In this document: piece after piece, positions 43,906-56,107 of the stretch
Layout of the letters: every line of letters starts with the position of its first letter
Position numbering within the stretch: the first letter of the stretch is position 1
Assembly (NCBI RefSeq): GCF_947179515.1
Contig: NC_067485.1
Coordinates: 74,874,646 to 74,938,645 of the forward strand
DNA length: 64,000 bases
Direction: 5' to 3'
Source of the DNA: Apodemus sylvaticus
Lineage: Eukaryota > Chordata > Mammalia > Rodentia > Muridae
The notes under the pieces: generated by a model
The model's input: the letters and a program-made list of their open reading frames with translations, nothing else
The model's database searches: none
Told to the model about the DNA's origin: nothing
Position numbers and translations under genes: made by a program

Positions 43906-45532
43906 GTAAGTTAGTTTTGTTTATGTGATCAGGGATTCTTTGGGCTGACCTAATGAGGGGCGATTAGGAGTTAGCATTTTTCATTGAGAAAGTGTCAGGC
44001 CCTGTAGGTCTTTCCACTGGTCTGAAAACCACCCTGTCTACTTAGAAAGAGGAATCATTATAACCCAGCTGCCAGGGCTCCGAAGGAACATTGAGAGGGT
44101 GTCTTAAGAATGATGATATACTTGCTAATTGGGCACATTGAAACTTTTATAATCCCAAAATCTGAAATCTACCATGTTCAAAAAGACAAATGTTTTGTCC
44201 ACATGCCACAAGTGGAATTCCCAGGTGACCTCATGTGACGGGTTGAGTTAAAATGCAAGTTTATGAAGTTATATAAAATTACCACACACCTGAGTAATAT
44301 AAAGAAAGTATAGATGAAACATAAGGAATCCCGAGTCCAAGGCCAGGCCACTCTGACACGCGGCTGCTCGCACACATCAGGTGCCGGCGAGCTGCTGAGC
44401 TGGCCTGGGCAGGCTCATTTCTTGTGTTCTGTGGGCCTCTTGGGCCTTTGCTCCTCAGAGGTCTTCTGCATCTCCTCCTGGCCACGCCCTCTCCCTGCTT
44501 GTAAACCCTCTGTCCCCTGCCAGAGTGAAGAAGCAGCAGTCACCAAGCTGGCTCTGGGAAGGCCGTCCAAGGAGCTCATTTCCTACAGACAGCGACTCCT
44601 GTCTTGTTGGCTCCACGTCCATCTTTCAAAGGCCCCTTAACTTAACCCCTCATCTCCACACTCTCTCCTGCAAAGAGCTGTGTGCTCATGTATATCTCTC
44701 TTTGCAGAGAGGAGTCAGTATTCCGTTCCCTCTGCCTTCTCTGCCCTCTGAAAGCTTTATGTCTGTGTGTAGTATACACATCACTGTGCTAAGACCAGGA
44801 AGCAAGCAGGAGTAGTCTGTATGTTCAGGAAGTTGTGTGCTGCAGGACACACTGGAAACAGCCAGGAAATGATGAGAATGCATGGTCTTCAACAGTTTCG
44901 TGCATGTATATAATACATTCTGCTCACTTAATAGTATATGAGGGCAATTTCAAATAAATTAATCACCCTGTTAGCTACTGAAGAACGGCTCACCAGTCAG
45001 CTGCCTGCCTCCCAAACCTGAGGCCCTCCTCTGTATGCCCAGTGCCCATGTAGCTGTGTCCTGTGTTCACGCAACCTTAGAGCTGGAGAACAGTGCTGGG
45101 AAGCCCTGCGGCTGCTGCCCCGTGAGCCCACCCGGTTTTTGAGCTCCGGATTCAGTATGGGACCTTGTCGGAGGTGATTGATTAAGAAGACATTTGAGTC
45201 ACATCTGGGTTCTGTACAGAAGTACCTCATGTAACTTGATGTCCTTTAAGTTGGAGTTCACTCTTTCGTTAGGGAAGAGTGACCAGGGAAGAAGATGGCA
45301 CGTGCTCAGAACTAAGGCCCTTTTCTCTGCAATAGTTTTGATTGGTAGTTGTCTGAACTGAGCGTGTGGAACCAGAGTGTGTGGAGCGGAGATGATGGGT
45401 GGGAAAGGGCTGACTTATTTAAACTTTTAATGGAGGCACTTGTTTTCATACCATGAAGCTATAATTTCTTTTATACCTTTAGCTATTTTAGAAGTTCAAA
45501 ATGGCAGATAAAATCGGTGTCTGGTTTTCTTT
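43906..45532. other. 1.6-kb SINE-free sequence
   Basis: 44335-44640 is GC-richer and carries a 108-codon plus frame (44314-44640) without recognisable domain. No repeat recognised. Confidence 0.4.
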
Positions 45533-45742
45533 TTAAGATTTATTCTGATTTGTATGTTATTTTACATATATTTTTGTGTGTATGAGTGTCTGTATGTGTA
45601 CCATTGAGTGCATTGTCCAAGGATGCAGGAAGAAGATGTCAGATCCCCTGGGACTGGAGTTCCAGGCCTGAGAGCTGCCATGTGGGTTCTGGGAACTGGA
45701 CCTCCCCAGCTCCGGGCTGTTCACGTGTGAGTCACTATTGCA
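45533..45742 (-). mobile_element. B3 SINE, antisense
   Basis: TTTTAAGATTTATTCTGATT, GGAAGAAGATGTCAGATCCC, GGGACTGGAGTTCCAGGCC and GTGGGTTCTGGGAACTGGAC. The head end is degenerate. Confidence 0.85.
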
Positions 45743-48094
45743 TGGCGGGCGACCTCCTGCCCTGCAAGGACCAGAGGAAGGAAGCGCCAACAGTGGGCCT
45801 GCCGTAATTGACCTCTTGTGTTCTACAGTGGAGATTAGGAGAGATGGCCTCAGAGTGGGACTGGGACCCCTCTGTCCCTTTCTGTTCACAGACAGGCTTT
45901 GTCACTGTTTTACATGGCATACTTAAATAGCAAGTTCCTTGTTTGAAGGGGGTACAGAAGGAGGTACAGCGTGCTTAGCTCACTCTCCGTGCACATTTTC
46001 TCCCTTTAAGATTTTGAGTGGAAACTTGTGGGATTTTTTTTCTAAGCATGAAGTCATTTTTTTTAATGTTGTTTAATTAAAATAGAATTGCACCCCCCAT
46101 TCTCTCCTATGTCAGCCCTTCCCAGATTTATGACCTCCTCCCCTTTAGACATTGTTATTACTTATATATATAAATAATATAACTATAACCTGCTGGACCC
46201 TTTCAGGGTTGCCTGCATATGTGTTTCTAGGGCTGACCACCTAATATTAGATAAGAATCCTTGGGGAAAACTAATTCTCCCCTTTTCAGTGTGAAATCAT
46301 AATTTTTTTAGAATGATAGTAAATTTAATACAAAATAAGTCATTCAGATAATATATGTTAATTTTAAAAATTATTATTAAAACCTGTGCTTCATGAAGGA
46401 GTACTATACTCTATAATTTCATATTCTCTTTACTCTTTATAATTATAAATATTATATAATATACTATTTATAATTTCAGTGTTCTTTACACACATTTTTT
46501 TTCTAGATGCTTTGATTTTTTTTTTAAGGTAGACCAAGAATTAAGAAACTTGTTTTAGATTATTTAAAGTTACTGATATTTTGTCATTGATTATAATTTA
46601 GTTTAAAATGAACCATATTCTAAACGTGTGGATTTAGTATGTTATCTAGACAGGGGTTGTCATCTATATTATTAATTGAATTTAAATGCTGTGATATTCT
46701 GATGAATAATTTTTAAAGAAAAAATATGAAGAAAAAATCAAGATAAATATATTCTTGAAGTGTTTCCCTGAGTCCACAGATTCAGTGCTACAAAAGTCAG
46801 GAGTATTTCATGAATGAAGTTAATTGCCCACAGGGCACATGTTGGCCTCTCTAAAATTCTTATAAAAACAAAGAAATTAATTATCCAGCACGAAAACAAG
46901 GCCCACTCTTTCTGGCAAACATTCAATTAACTTTTTAGTGCTTGTTGTTTAATGTTAGTTTTGACCAACCAACCATTGAAAACTGTTTTCCTTTGAAACC
47001 AGGCTAGAGCAGAAAATAGTGTTACTTGTAGCTGGTTAGGTGGTCGGGGTCATTGGGTCATCAGCTCTTTCCCATGATCTCTGAAGTCAGTGACCTGTTT
47101 TGTTTTGAACTCACTGTAAGATGTGCCTTGAACACATTTGGTTTTGTCTTTAGTGTTTAACAGAGCCAACCTCTGAGATATACTAAAGTAACCAGAAAAA
47201 AAAAATCAATTAATTAGATTTCATGAAAAGATACTTCGATACTGTAATAATGCTGTTAACAAATTATACCTTATTGGCCAAGGCCTGTGACAATCACATT
47301 TAAATGATTTTAGTGAAAGTAGATACTTTCTTTTGTATCTTTTCTTTCTGATGTCTTATGAGATAAACGCCTCAGTACTTTGGAAGATTTGATAAACCTG
47401 TCGTTTTGCTTATTGGCTTTCTTTGTCTTTGAACATTTTGGGTACACACCCATAGTCCCCCTCTATTTTCTGAGCCAAGTTAAGAGTTACTACTCAGACT
47501 TTAACAGTTCGTCCTTGTACAGTGTGTGCTGAGCACAAGGGTGGGTATCCTCTGCACCCCAGGCAGACAGCACTGGGGTGATGCAGCTATTTTCTGTTCT
47601 GTGTACCCCCAGTTTTCCTGTCTGTAGTTCGAGCTCTCAGTTGGACCCTCAGAAGGGTCTCTTAGTACTGGGACATTAATGCATACATGCTAAAACACGC
47701 TTGTTTCCTCTTAGTACTGGGACATTAATGCATACATGCTAATGTACGCTTGTTTCCTCGGGATTAAACCTGGGGAGAACTGTGGCTCAGAACGCTTTGC
47801 AGGTCCATTCTTGGCATTTTCCTGCATTGCCAGGGCTCACCAGGAAGTTTGTCTGTTTGAGGATCATTTAACTCAAGTAGTATCTATCTGATACTTTTAA
47901 CTGCAAGTCAGCCTTTCCCATTTTTAATTAATGAGAGGCAGAGTGAAATGTATAAATATAAGACATTATGTTTAGCATTCAATGATGAGTCTGACTGAGA
48001 TCAGTTACTAAAATTGAGATTGCAAAATATTGATTACCTTTGTTTTTTATTTCTTTTACATTGGAATTCTCTCCTTTCTTGTTATGTATGCTCC
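45743..48094. other. 2.35-kb SINE-free AT-rich block
   Basis: 46300-46760 is strongly AT-rich. No SINE, LTR or gene recognised. It contains the 49-bp tandem listed separately. Confidence 0.45.
47661..47758. repeat. 49-bp tandem duplication
   Basis: Two adjacent copies of a block containing TTAGTACTGGGACATTAATG and CATACATGCTAA, differing mainly at three adjacent bases (AACA against TGTA region). Confidence 0.9.
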
Positions 48095-48205
48095 ACTCTG
48101 TTTTTTAAAGTAGTCTTTCTATGCAACTCAAGCTGTCTTTGAACTTGCATCCTCCTGCCTCAGATTTCCTGGGCTTGCAGGCCCATGTATCACCACACCC
48201 AGCAA
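48095..48205 (-). mobile_element. Old B1/PB1-like SINE, antisense
   Basis: AACTCAAGCTGTCTTTGAAC, CATCCTCCTGCCTCAGATTT and CACCACACCCAGC follow an old 7SL-derived SINE. Confidence 0.6.
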
Positions 48206-48504
48206 TTTGGAAAAGTCTTTAAAAGTTACTTTTGTGCTTGTTTTATTTGTGTGCCTCAGCTCAGGATCCTTTCTAACTCCGTGTGTAGTAATGCCCCTGC
48301 CTGGACACAGGAGAACCCCATCTGCCTCCGTGTCCCCTGAGAAATAGTCCTCCCTGTTTCTTGGAGCCTTTACTCTGTTTTTAACTCCCCTGCCCTAGAC
48401 TCCTGCATAGCTACTGTATTGCAGCTTAGACTGAGCCGTTTCTCATGGACAGCCAGCTCCCTTCGGGGACATTTGATTTGTAGGAAGTCATTCCATTTAG
48501 CGTG

Positions 48505-48700
48505 GACTAGAGAGATGACCAGAGAGCTCACTGCCCTTCTAGAGCTCAGTTCCCAGCACCCATATTGTACTGCTCACAACTACCTGTAAGTCCAGCTCCA
48601 GGGGACCCAGCACCCTCCTGTGGCCTCTCTGAGCACCCCACACATAATGATATATTCTTACAGAGATACAGACACAGCTATATATATAAAAATATTTTAA
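48505..48700 (+). mobile_element. B3 SINE, sense
   Basis: GGACTAGAGAGATGACCAGA, CTCAGTTCCCAGCACCC, GTCCAGCTCCAGGGGACCC, and an AT-rich tail at 48678-48712. Confidence 0.75.
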
Positions 48701-48719
48701 ATTTTTTTTTAAAATATTT

Positions 48720-48903
48720 GGGGCTGGAGAGATGGCTCAGCGGCTAAGAGCACTGACTACTCTTCCTAAGGTCCTGAGTTCAAATCCCAGCAACCACATG
48801 ATGGCTCACAACCATCTGTAATGGGATCAGATGCCCTCTTCTGGTGTGTCTGAAGATAGCGACAATGTATTAACAGACATGAAATAAATAAATAAATCTT
48901 TTA
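48720..48903 (+). mobile_element. B2 SINE, sense, with 13-bp target duplication
   Basis: GGGGCTGGAGAGATGGCTCA through AATGGGATCAGATGCCCTCT to an AATAAATAAATAAATC tail. The duplication TTTTAAAATATTT lies at 48707-48719 and 48899-48911, so this B2 landed in the tail of the B3 upstream. The head holds the pol III A and B box regions. Confidence 0.97.
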
Positions 48904-48964
48904 AAATATTTAAAATTGTGCTTCTTAATATTTATTTTATTAAACAACCTTTCTGATCGTTTGA

Positions 48965-49070
48965 GCCAAGATCATGCTGTACAACATAGGCTGACCTCAG
49001 ACTGGCCTATACTCCACCCTAGCCTCTTTTGCAAATGCTGAGAGCAGAGGTCTGTGCCACTGTGCACAGT
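48965..49070 (-). mobile_element. Possible old B1-like SINE, antisense
   Basis: CATAGGCTGACCTCAGACTG and CTGTGCCACTGTGC are weakly B1-like. Confidence 0.3.
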
Positions 49071-49864
49071 GAGGGCTTTGTAACTTGTGAACTGTGTTCC
49101 CCTTCTGATTTGAGGGCATGCACTTACCTGTCCTGCTTGTGATATTCTGCTGGATGCTTTTTATACACACTACATGTTGGTGCCTATTAACTGATCTCCT
49201 GATAACCATCCCCACGCCCCTCAGCCCCGCCTCACAGCCACCACTTCCTTTCCTAAATTTATGATTTGTTTTTTTAAAAGGGACAAAGTGTCTAATCCTA
49301 TCAAGGGTCTGTGTTTGGTATGTTTTTATCCTGGGAGATAACTCTTATCTTTGAGTCAGATTCTATGATCGCTTAAATGATGCAGAGTCCAACTCTGTAC
49401 AATAGACCAAAAGTTTGACGACTCACCTGTAAAGATGTAATTTTAGGAGAAACAGAAATAAATATTGCGCAGCTCAGACTGCTGATTTTTCTCTTCAATT
49501 TAATCACCTTCCTCTGGTAGATATATTCTTTTTATGTAGCGTATGCTACAGTTTTCTCAGGAGCTCACCATCTCTTAGGGAACATGGGGCAAGGATTTTG
49601 TTGTTTAAAGTAGGAGATAAACTCCAGTAAGCACTACAGAATATTTAAGTGTTGCAGGTATCTAGAAAACATCATGCTGGTTAAGGGTAGCAGAGAATTT
49701 TCATGGCGTGTATGAGTGAGAACAGAATCCAGTATCCCTGGAAATCAGAGCCACAAAGAGAGAAGCAGTAGACATGACCAGAAATAATATGATTCCACTT
49801 TGGGAGGCTTGCTGTTCAGACCATGTTAGCTGTCTCTTTGACAGAGAGGCTGCTCCTGTCTGAT
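49071..49864. other. Unannotated sequence
   Basis: Nothing recognised. A strong minus-strand donor (CAG/GTAAGT, near 49121-49129) has no acceptor with a pyrimidine tract upstream. Confidence 0.4.
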
Positions 49865-50200
49865 GTCTGGATGTTGTGTTAGTTAGTTCCCTTGTTCTTG
49901 TAAGGGAGTTTAAGAAAGGTAAAGAAACACACAAGCTGATTTGGAAAGCGTTAGTTTACCTCTCAGTTTGAGGCAGATACACAGTCTGTCATGTGGAGAG
50001 GTGTTACACACGGGTGGTCACATTACAGACAGGAAGCAAGAGACGAATGCTAGTGTGCCGCTTTCTCATGTATTCAGCACAGGACCCACTGTGAAATAGC
50101 GCCACCGTGGTCACAGTGATTCTGTCCCTCTGTCTGGAGACTATCTACCCGTAGGAATGTCTCCTAGATGACTCTTGAATCCAGTCAAGGTGACAGTGAA
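49865..50200 (+). mobile_element. Possible old LTR-like rodent repeat
   Basis: TTGTGTTAGTTAGTTCCCTT, TTTACCTCTCAGTTTGAGGC and ATAGCGCCACCGTGG, in order, recall a common rodent repeat. Divergence is high and I do not name the family. Confidence 0.35.
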
Positions 50201-50289
50201 GATTAACCCCACAGGCATGTTCTTCAGAATTAGTGAGTGGATCAGAAATAGGACATAAATTCAGCCATAATTACCTAAGTGGTAATCTG

Positions 50290-50376
50290 TACTGTGTCAT
50301 CTACAGAATGTTGGGAATCTAACCCAGCTCTTCCACATGAGCAGCAGGTGCTCTTTGGAGCCATCTTTCTAGCCTG
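50290..50376 (-). mobile_element. B2/B3 SINE head fragment, antisense
   Basis: GTTGGGAATCTAACCCAGCT, CAGCAGGTGCTCTTTGGAGC and CATCTTTCTAGCC are antisense B2/B3 head sequence. Confidence 0.6.
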
Positions 50377-50941
50377 GAGAGCATATTTCTTTGTGAATGT
50401 GTAGAATGTCTTTGTCTCTATTATGCAAATACAGGCAGTGCTGGTGTTGGTACCCAAGGGAGTTGTATATCCCTAAAGTGATAGATAGGAAGGAATAAAA
50501 AAGGGCCAAGTTCTGGAGCCTGCATGGTGATGATGCTTGCTTCCTTTAATGTACATTGGAAAGTCAGTTTGCTTCCATTCAGATGAATTTAGAAAGATGT
50601 TAGTGTAAGATCGAGATCTTTGTCTTCCCCCAAATGATAATAAGCTTAAATAAGCATTGTTTTCTATAAAAAAGCAAGGACCAGATGTTGCAAAAAATTG
50701 AAGCCTTTCCCGTTTTACTTATTTCCAGTTGAAATTGGTATTAAACAGTTTGTTGGTTGTTTTAAATACCAACTCATAATAATCTAGGAGTAACTGGAAA
50801 GAGATTCTTATTCAGGGAATTATCTAGATCAAGGTGGCCTGAGAATATGTCTATAGAGAAGTGTCTTGATGTCCCAGGAATTGTTGTACAGGGAAAAGTT
50901 GGATATAAGTTACATCTCCGCTAATTTGAAAGTCAACTTCA
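50377..50941. other. Unannotated sequence
   Basis: Nothing recognised. Confidence 0.4.
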
Positions 50942-51078
50942 ATGTGATGGTTCAAGCCTACAGTAACTGGAATGCTGAAGCAAGAGGATTGCCAAAAGTT
51001 TAAGGCTAGCCTGGGCGAGATAGTGATTCCTTCTCCAGCCTTGGTTGTAGAGTGAGACTCTGTTTTAGACAAAAACAA
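50942..51078 (+). mobile_element. Old B1/PB1-like SINE, sense
   Basis: ATGGTTCAAGCCTACAGTAA, GAAGCAAGAGGATTGCCAAA, AAGGCTAGCCTGGGCGAG and GAGTGAGACTCTGTTTTAG follow the 7SL-derived order. Confidence 0.7.
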
Positions 51079-51280
51079 AATTATGAGGTAAAAAGAAAAA
51101 AAAATAGAAGAGATGAATAATTCAAATGATTTGCTGATTGCAAGAAGTTCTGAAGGTAAACAACATTAATGCTTGAAGTTTGAAAAATAATGACTTAGTT
51201 GAAACCTGACAGAAATGCTTTCCCAAATTTAGATAGGTGATTTGTAGGAGAACCTAAGGAGTCCCTGTCTGTTCTGTGCC

Positions 51281-51283
<3 letters not shown>

Positions 51284-51312
<29 letters not shown>

Positions 51313-51320
51313 CATACATA
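51284..51320. repeat. (CATA)n microsatellite
   Basis: Nine CATA units without interruption. Confidence 0.97.
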
Positions 51321-51795
51321 CCCCAAATAGACTGCTTCTTTGTGGAGGGAGATCTGTGTTTTCAGAATTTGGGACGCTTCTATTAAATAATGTGGAACTT
51401 CTCAAGGTGAGCAAAATTAGCGAATCTGTATTTGACGAAGCTCATTCTGAAGCTAGGGCCAGGTTGCTTGAAACTGGAAGAGATTGTAGAAACTAGGGAA
51501 GAGAGCTGTGTGCTAATCAGCAGAAGTTGCTGCGAACCTTCACTGCATCCTGACCCTGATTTAACCCACACTTACCTTGCTCCTCCATTGCCTTCTCTGT
51601 CTGTATATCTATTGATGTGTGTGGGTTTTGTTTTTTTTTTTCAAAGTAAATATCACGATGGCAGACATAAGTGAAAATAAGGAGGGCTTGGTGCTGGGGT
51701 CTAGGACCGGAGAGTACAGAATGGGTGGCTGCGACTTGCCTTGGAATGCTTATTCTCAAGCAGGAATGCATGCTCTGGGGTGCAAATAGAAACTG
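51321..51795. other. Unannotated sequence
   Basis: A T-run lies at 51630-51641. No repeat or gene recognised. Confidence 0.4.
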
Positions 51796-51938
51796 AGCTA
51801 GGTGTGAGGGCACATGTCTTTAATCTCAGTGTTCAGGAGGCAGAGGGGAAGAGGCAAGTTCAAGCCCAGCCTTGTCTACAGAATGAGCTCCAGGACAGCC
51901 AAGGCTATTACCAGAGAAATATTGCCTTGAAAAACTAA
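51796..51938 (+). mobile_element. B1 SINE, sense, diverged
   Basis: GCTAGGTGTGAGGGCACATG, CAAGCCCAGCCTTGTCTACA and GAGCTCCAGGACAGCCAAGG, with an A-rich tail. Confidence 0.9.
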
Positions 51939-51940
51939 AA

Positions 51941-51996
<56 letters not shown>
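51941..51996. repeat. (GATA)n microsatellite at B1 tail
   Basis: About 14 perfect GATA units, then an AAAAG-rich end. Confidence 0.97.
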
Positions 51997-51997
<1 letters not shown>

Positions 51998-53043
51998 AAA
52001 GAAAAAAAAGAAAAGAAAGTAGAAAATGAAAATTCAGTCATTAGTTGGAACCTGATTTACATTATTGGACTTACCTTGAAACTTGAACAGTAGCTGTTGA
52101 GTGAGGCAGCCCTGAGAACTGCCTGTGTTAATAAATGCAAGGGCCTTAGGCGAGTCCCTTAACTCTAGTACACACCAACGTTGTCACCATCCCCACCCCT
52201 GTCCCCTTAGAAACACGGGTCACTGGTGGCTGGCCACTGAGGGAAAACGCGTGAAGCCTGTTCTCTCATGGTAAGCATCACAGATATCCCTGCCTGCTAG
52301 AGCACATAGCATATAATGACACGGATGCCAACAGGAGCATTTTGCAAGCCACAGAACCCTTGCTTCAATAAACATTGACATGGAAACCCGATATGTAAGA
52401 GAGATTAACTTGGATCTACTCTGTTTGAAGTCGTCATGGGCAGTTGAGTCTCTACCAGAGTGTTGGTTCTCCAGCTAGCTTGCATGTGACTCACAGACTT
52501 CTGGGCACAGCCACATTTTTTTTTTGAGTCAGTGAGTCTGCAGTGAGACTGAGGGATGTCCAGAGCCAGAGCCCTGGACATTTGACATATCAGTCAAAGC
52601 TGGGGCTGCATCTTCTTCCTTTGGGGCCTTTGGGGTCTGCTGTCTGCAATGTGTTTAGTGGCACATACCACTAGGGGAGGTCTATTGGTCCATTAGCTGG
52701 AGCTTATTATAAGTGCACATCCACAGCCTTCCTTCTAAACCACCAGAAGATCTAACGCTCAGGATTTACACTTTTGAGAACTCTGTAGTCGATTCCTATA
52801 ATGGTCGAAGTTTGGGAACTGCTCACTTGGGCACACCCTGCTCCCTAACTTAGGAGCAGCTTAAGAAAACCCCCATGCAAAGAATGATGCCCACCTCTCT
52901 CTACCCAACAAAGCCATCTTTCCACTCATTTAAGTTTTTGATTCTACCAAAAGCTTCCTTGACCTTCACTGTATCCATAGCATTAAAGAGACAGCTGCAT
53001 TTGTCAGCACTTTCAAGGTCATGCAAGGTAAAGAAAAGGCGAG
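51997..53043. other. Unannotated sequence
   Basis: Nothing recognised. Confidence 0.4.
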
Positions 53044-53110
53044 GCTGAACGTTCAGCTTAGTGGTAGGGGTCTTTGTAGCATGTATGAAAGCCCTAAGCT
53101 CGCTCCAGCG
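53044..53110 (+). mobile_element. ID-like SINE head
   Basis: GTTCAGCTTAGTGGTAGGGG, then TTTGTAGCATGTATGAAAGC, resembles the ID/BC1 head. Confidence 0.5.
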
Positions 53111-53159
53111 CAGGAGGGGGTGGGTAGTGAATCTGAAGCTCACTGATTTGCCCAGACTG

Positions 53160-53335
53160 GCTGGTGAATCCCCTCCAGGGATCTGCCTGTTCATGTTTGC
53201 CATGCCAGGATTGGTGCCAGGGTCACAGGCCTCTTGCCATTGTTCCTGGATTTTGTATGGGGTCTAGAGAGCTATGCTAATGCCCTCATGCCTGCACAGC
53301 AACAGTTCAACAACTGAGCTTCTCTCTCCAGCCCC
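53160..53335 (-). mobile_element. B4 SINE, antisense, diverged
   Basis: CAGGGATCTGCCTGTTCATG, TTTTGTATGGGGTCTAGAG and a head ending AACTGAGCTTCTCTCTCCAG, followed by CCCC. Confidence 0.6.
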
Positions 53336-54232
53336 AAGAAAGGGGATTTGTAGCTCCTTCTTACTTTTCTTTCCTTTTCTGAAATGCAGTCCCATTGAAT
53401 CAAAGCTACATCATAGAACCTCAGATAGCCTCAGTTAGCACTCTTAAGGGTCTGTCACTCTCTGAGGTCACGAGGGGGCATAATCCAGACCATAACAAAT
53501 GGAACTGAGTTAGGAAAGGAGTCCGGTGTCTGCCCTGTGGCCGCTCCTCCAGCTTTTGTTTGCTCCCTCTCCTAGCAGTATTTTATAGTTTCTGTGTCTT
53601 TGTCTTTTAAATAACAGAAATGCAGAAATTAGAAGCTCAGTCCTTCTTCTAAAGGTTTCTGACATTTCATGCTATCATGTTTTGGGCTTATTTTTAAAAA
53701 TCTCTTTAGATAGAAAACTCACCACCCAGTTTACGAATTTGCATCTTCAAAGACTAGTGCTGCAGCTTCCTATTGTCCATCACCTCCTAGTAGACCTTGT
53801 CCTAGCACACATATGCCTAGCCCCTGTGCCAGGGCCAGTCTTCAAGTCTCTCTTCAACCACTGATGAGTCTTGACTTCACTGTAAGTAGCAGGCAGTGTC
53901 TGCTGATGTAGCCTAATAAACATCTGTGTTCTTCCAAAAAAACTCAGAACTGAGTGCAAATGTGACCTTAGCAAACAAATGTTATAAAACAATTGAGATG
54001 AGAACAGAGATTGTCCAAATGAGATTCATGTGTGCAGTTCAAGTTTAGTTCCTTACTTAAAGACTCAACTAAAACATATCATTTGGGGGGTAAATTTTCT
54101 TTTAAATTTGCCTATGGAATAGCTATCCAAATTGTTATTAATTTTGATTGATCTGACTGTGATGTTGGGTATATGTATCTTGGAGGACTAGCATGCTGCG
54201 TTCATGCTAAAAATGCAGTGGAGGGCCAGGCT
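53336..54232. other. Unannotated sequence
   Basis: 53380-53505 may be a decayed LTR-like repeat (it ends AGACCATAACAAATGG), but I cannot assign it. Confidence 0.35.
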
Positions 54233-54382
54233 GGTGGCGCACGCCTTTAATCCCAGCCCTTGGGAGGCAGAGGCAGGTGGATCTATATGAGTTCAAGGCC
54301 AGCCTGGTCTTCAAAGCAAGTCCAAGACAGCCAGAGCTATACAGAGAAACCCTTGTCTCAGAAAACCTAGAAGAAAAGGAAA
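54233..54382 (+). mobile_element. B1 SINE, sense
   Basis: GCCAGGCTGGTGGCGCACGC, GTTCAAGGCCAGCCTGGTC and AGAGAAACCCTTGTCTCAG with an A-rich tail. Confidence 0.96.
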
Positions 54383-54524
54383 AAAGAGAAGAGCTGCTGG
54401 CCCCGCCCACGTCTTCAGGCTGGCCACTTACCGCGCCTCCTCAGCAGGTCCACTTTATGTGGTGGAACGAAGCAAGTGTCTGGGCCATCCCAGTAGTTTA
54501 GATGATTTCACCCTTTTAATGTGC

Positions 54525-54760
54525 AGGCCACATTTTCGTCACTGTGACACAACATCTAACAGAGCTACTATAGGCCTCTGGTGGCTTGGGCTTGTGGTGC
54601 AAACTCTTACATCTCATAATCTCTAAGGACCCACACCTTCTAAAGGTTCCACAGCCTTCAGAATAATCCTACAAGTCGGTCGCTGCACATTCATAATACG
54701 AGCTTATAGGAGGCATTCAAGTGTTCCTGTAGCAATTGGTTATTTCATAGCAGTGGAGAG
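54525..54760. mobile_element. Possible old LTR-like rodent repeat
   Basis: GTCACTGTGACACAACATCT, GACCCACACCTTCTAAAGG and ATAGGAGGCATTCAAGTG recall the same kind of repeat as at 49865-50200. The match is weak. Confidence 0.3.
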
Positions 54761-54884
54761 GAGTCTCTTGTAGGCTTTCGTAACTGTTCCTTACCCATGA
54801 CAAGGGCTGGGACTGCCGCTGGTGGCCTTGTACTTAGAACTTGGCACATGGCAAAGGAGGCCATCAGCTATATATAAAACAGCA

Positions 54885-55190
54885 CAATGGAGGCTCAGGG
54901 AAGCTCTGAGCAGGTGCTCTTGCCTGCAAGCGTGAGGTCTGGGTTCAAACGCCCAACACTCATGTCAAAAAACAGTAATGCCTACTCGAAGAGCATTACT
55001 GGCCACCAACCTAGCTGAAGTGGCCAGCTTCTCATTCAGGGAGAGGGTACTAGGGAGAGAGTGGTAGAAGAACACTGTTCGTCCTGCTGACTCCTATGTG
55101 TCCACATGTGGGCATGCATGTTTACCTGTTCACAGGCATTCATCACATACAGCATACAACATCACATACACAAAAAGAATAAATGAGAAG
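54885..55190 (+). mobile_element. B4 SINE, sense
   Basis: GGAGGCTCAGGGAAGCTCTG, GCCTGCAAGCGTGAGGTCTG, GGTTCAAACGCCCAACACTC and a CACATACACAAAAAGAATAA tail follow B4. Confidence 0.65.
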
Positions 55191-55209
55191 GAGTTTGACT
55201 TCAAAATGT

Positions 55210-55544
55210 TTACATTTTAGTGTTTCCAATGTTGGAAGTTCATTGCGATTGTTGAATCTGTTATGAATATATATTTCTTCTCCTTTTTCCTATTTTTTTT
55301 TGAGGAAGATAGGCCAGTACACAGGCTATATTTTTCAACTTTATATATGGAACATGTTAATAGTTGCCACTTTGAAGCTTACATTTTAGTGTTTCCAATG
55401 TTGGAAGTTCATTGCGATTGTTGAATCTGTTATGAATATATATTTCTTCTTTTTCTCCTAATTTTTTTGAGGAAGATAGGCCAGTACACAGGCTATATTT
55501 TTCAATTTTATATATGGAACATGTTAATAGTTGCCACTTTGAAG
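55210..55544. repeat. Tandem duplication, 169-bp unit, two copies
   Basis: Copy 1 (55210-55378) and copy 2 (55379-55544) both run from TTACATTTTAGTGTTTCC to TTGCCACTTTGAAG. They differ only in a pyrimidine stretch (about 55279-55304 against 55448-55471) and one further base (CAACTTT against CAATTTT). The duplication is recent. Confidence 0.97.
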
Positions 55545-56107
55545 TTTGTTGTTCAAGCATTGACCTGTTAATCTTTTCATTGTACAAATAGCTATCTACT
55601 TAAAACAGGGACGGCCGCACATCTGTGTCCCTATTGAAGGCTTTTTGTGAAAGGCTCATGCCTCCTCCCCTTGTCATTCATGAGAGAGTGAATTCGCATT
55701 AGAGTTTAGGGTGACATTTCATAGAACCCAAGTTCATTAACACCAAGTCATGTTTTAGCACCATGTCTTGTTTGACTGGATTGTGGGTTGTACACTGTGG
55801 CTCCCTTACCCCGGAAGTATTTGGTTGGATGCTGCCGTGTAGTAGTTAAACATTCATAGAAAACAGGGGCCTTGCTGTCACCCAGCTAGATATTCCCCTT
55901 TATTAGTGTATTATCATATCGTATCTTCATCTTCCTCAGGCAATTAATGTGATATTGCTTATTTTGCTATTGTTTTTCAGTTGTATATGCTTATAGAAAT
56001 GATTACCTACAAAAGTAGCATATACCTTATCTCATGTACCTCCCATTCTTATTCTGTGATGCTCTAGGTAAATCTTTCGCTATGCCATTAAGAACTTAAT
56101 GGTTTTT
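55545..56107. other. Unannotated sequence
   Basis: Nothing recognised. Confidence 0.4.

Noticed and set aside
49121..49215. Minus-strand exon ending CAG/GTAAGT
   Set aside because: The donor is perfect, but no acceptor with a pyrimidine tract lies upstream. The region is weakly SINE-like.
53450..53490. CTCF site near CACGAGGGGGCATA
   Set aside because: Three core positions differ from the consensus.
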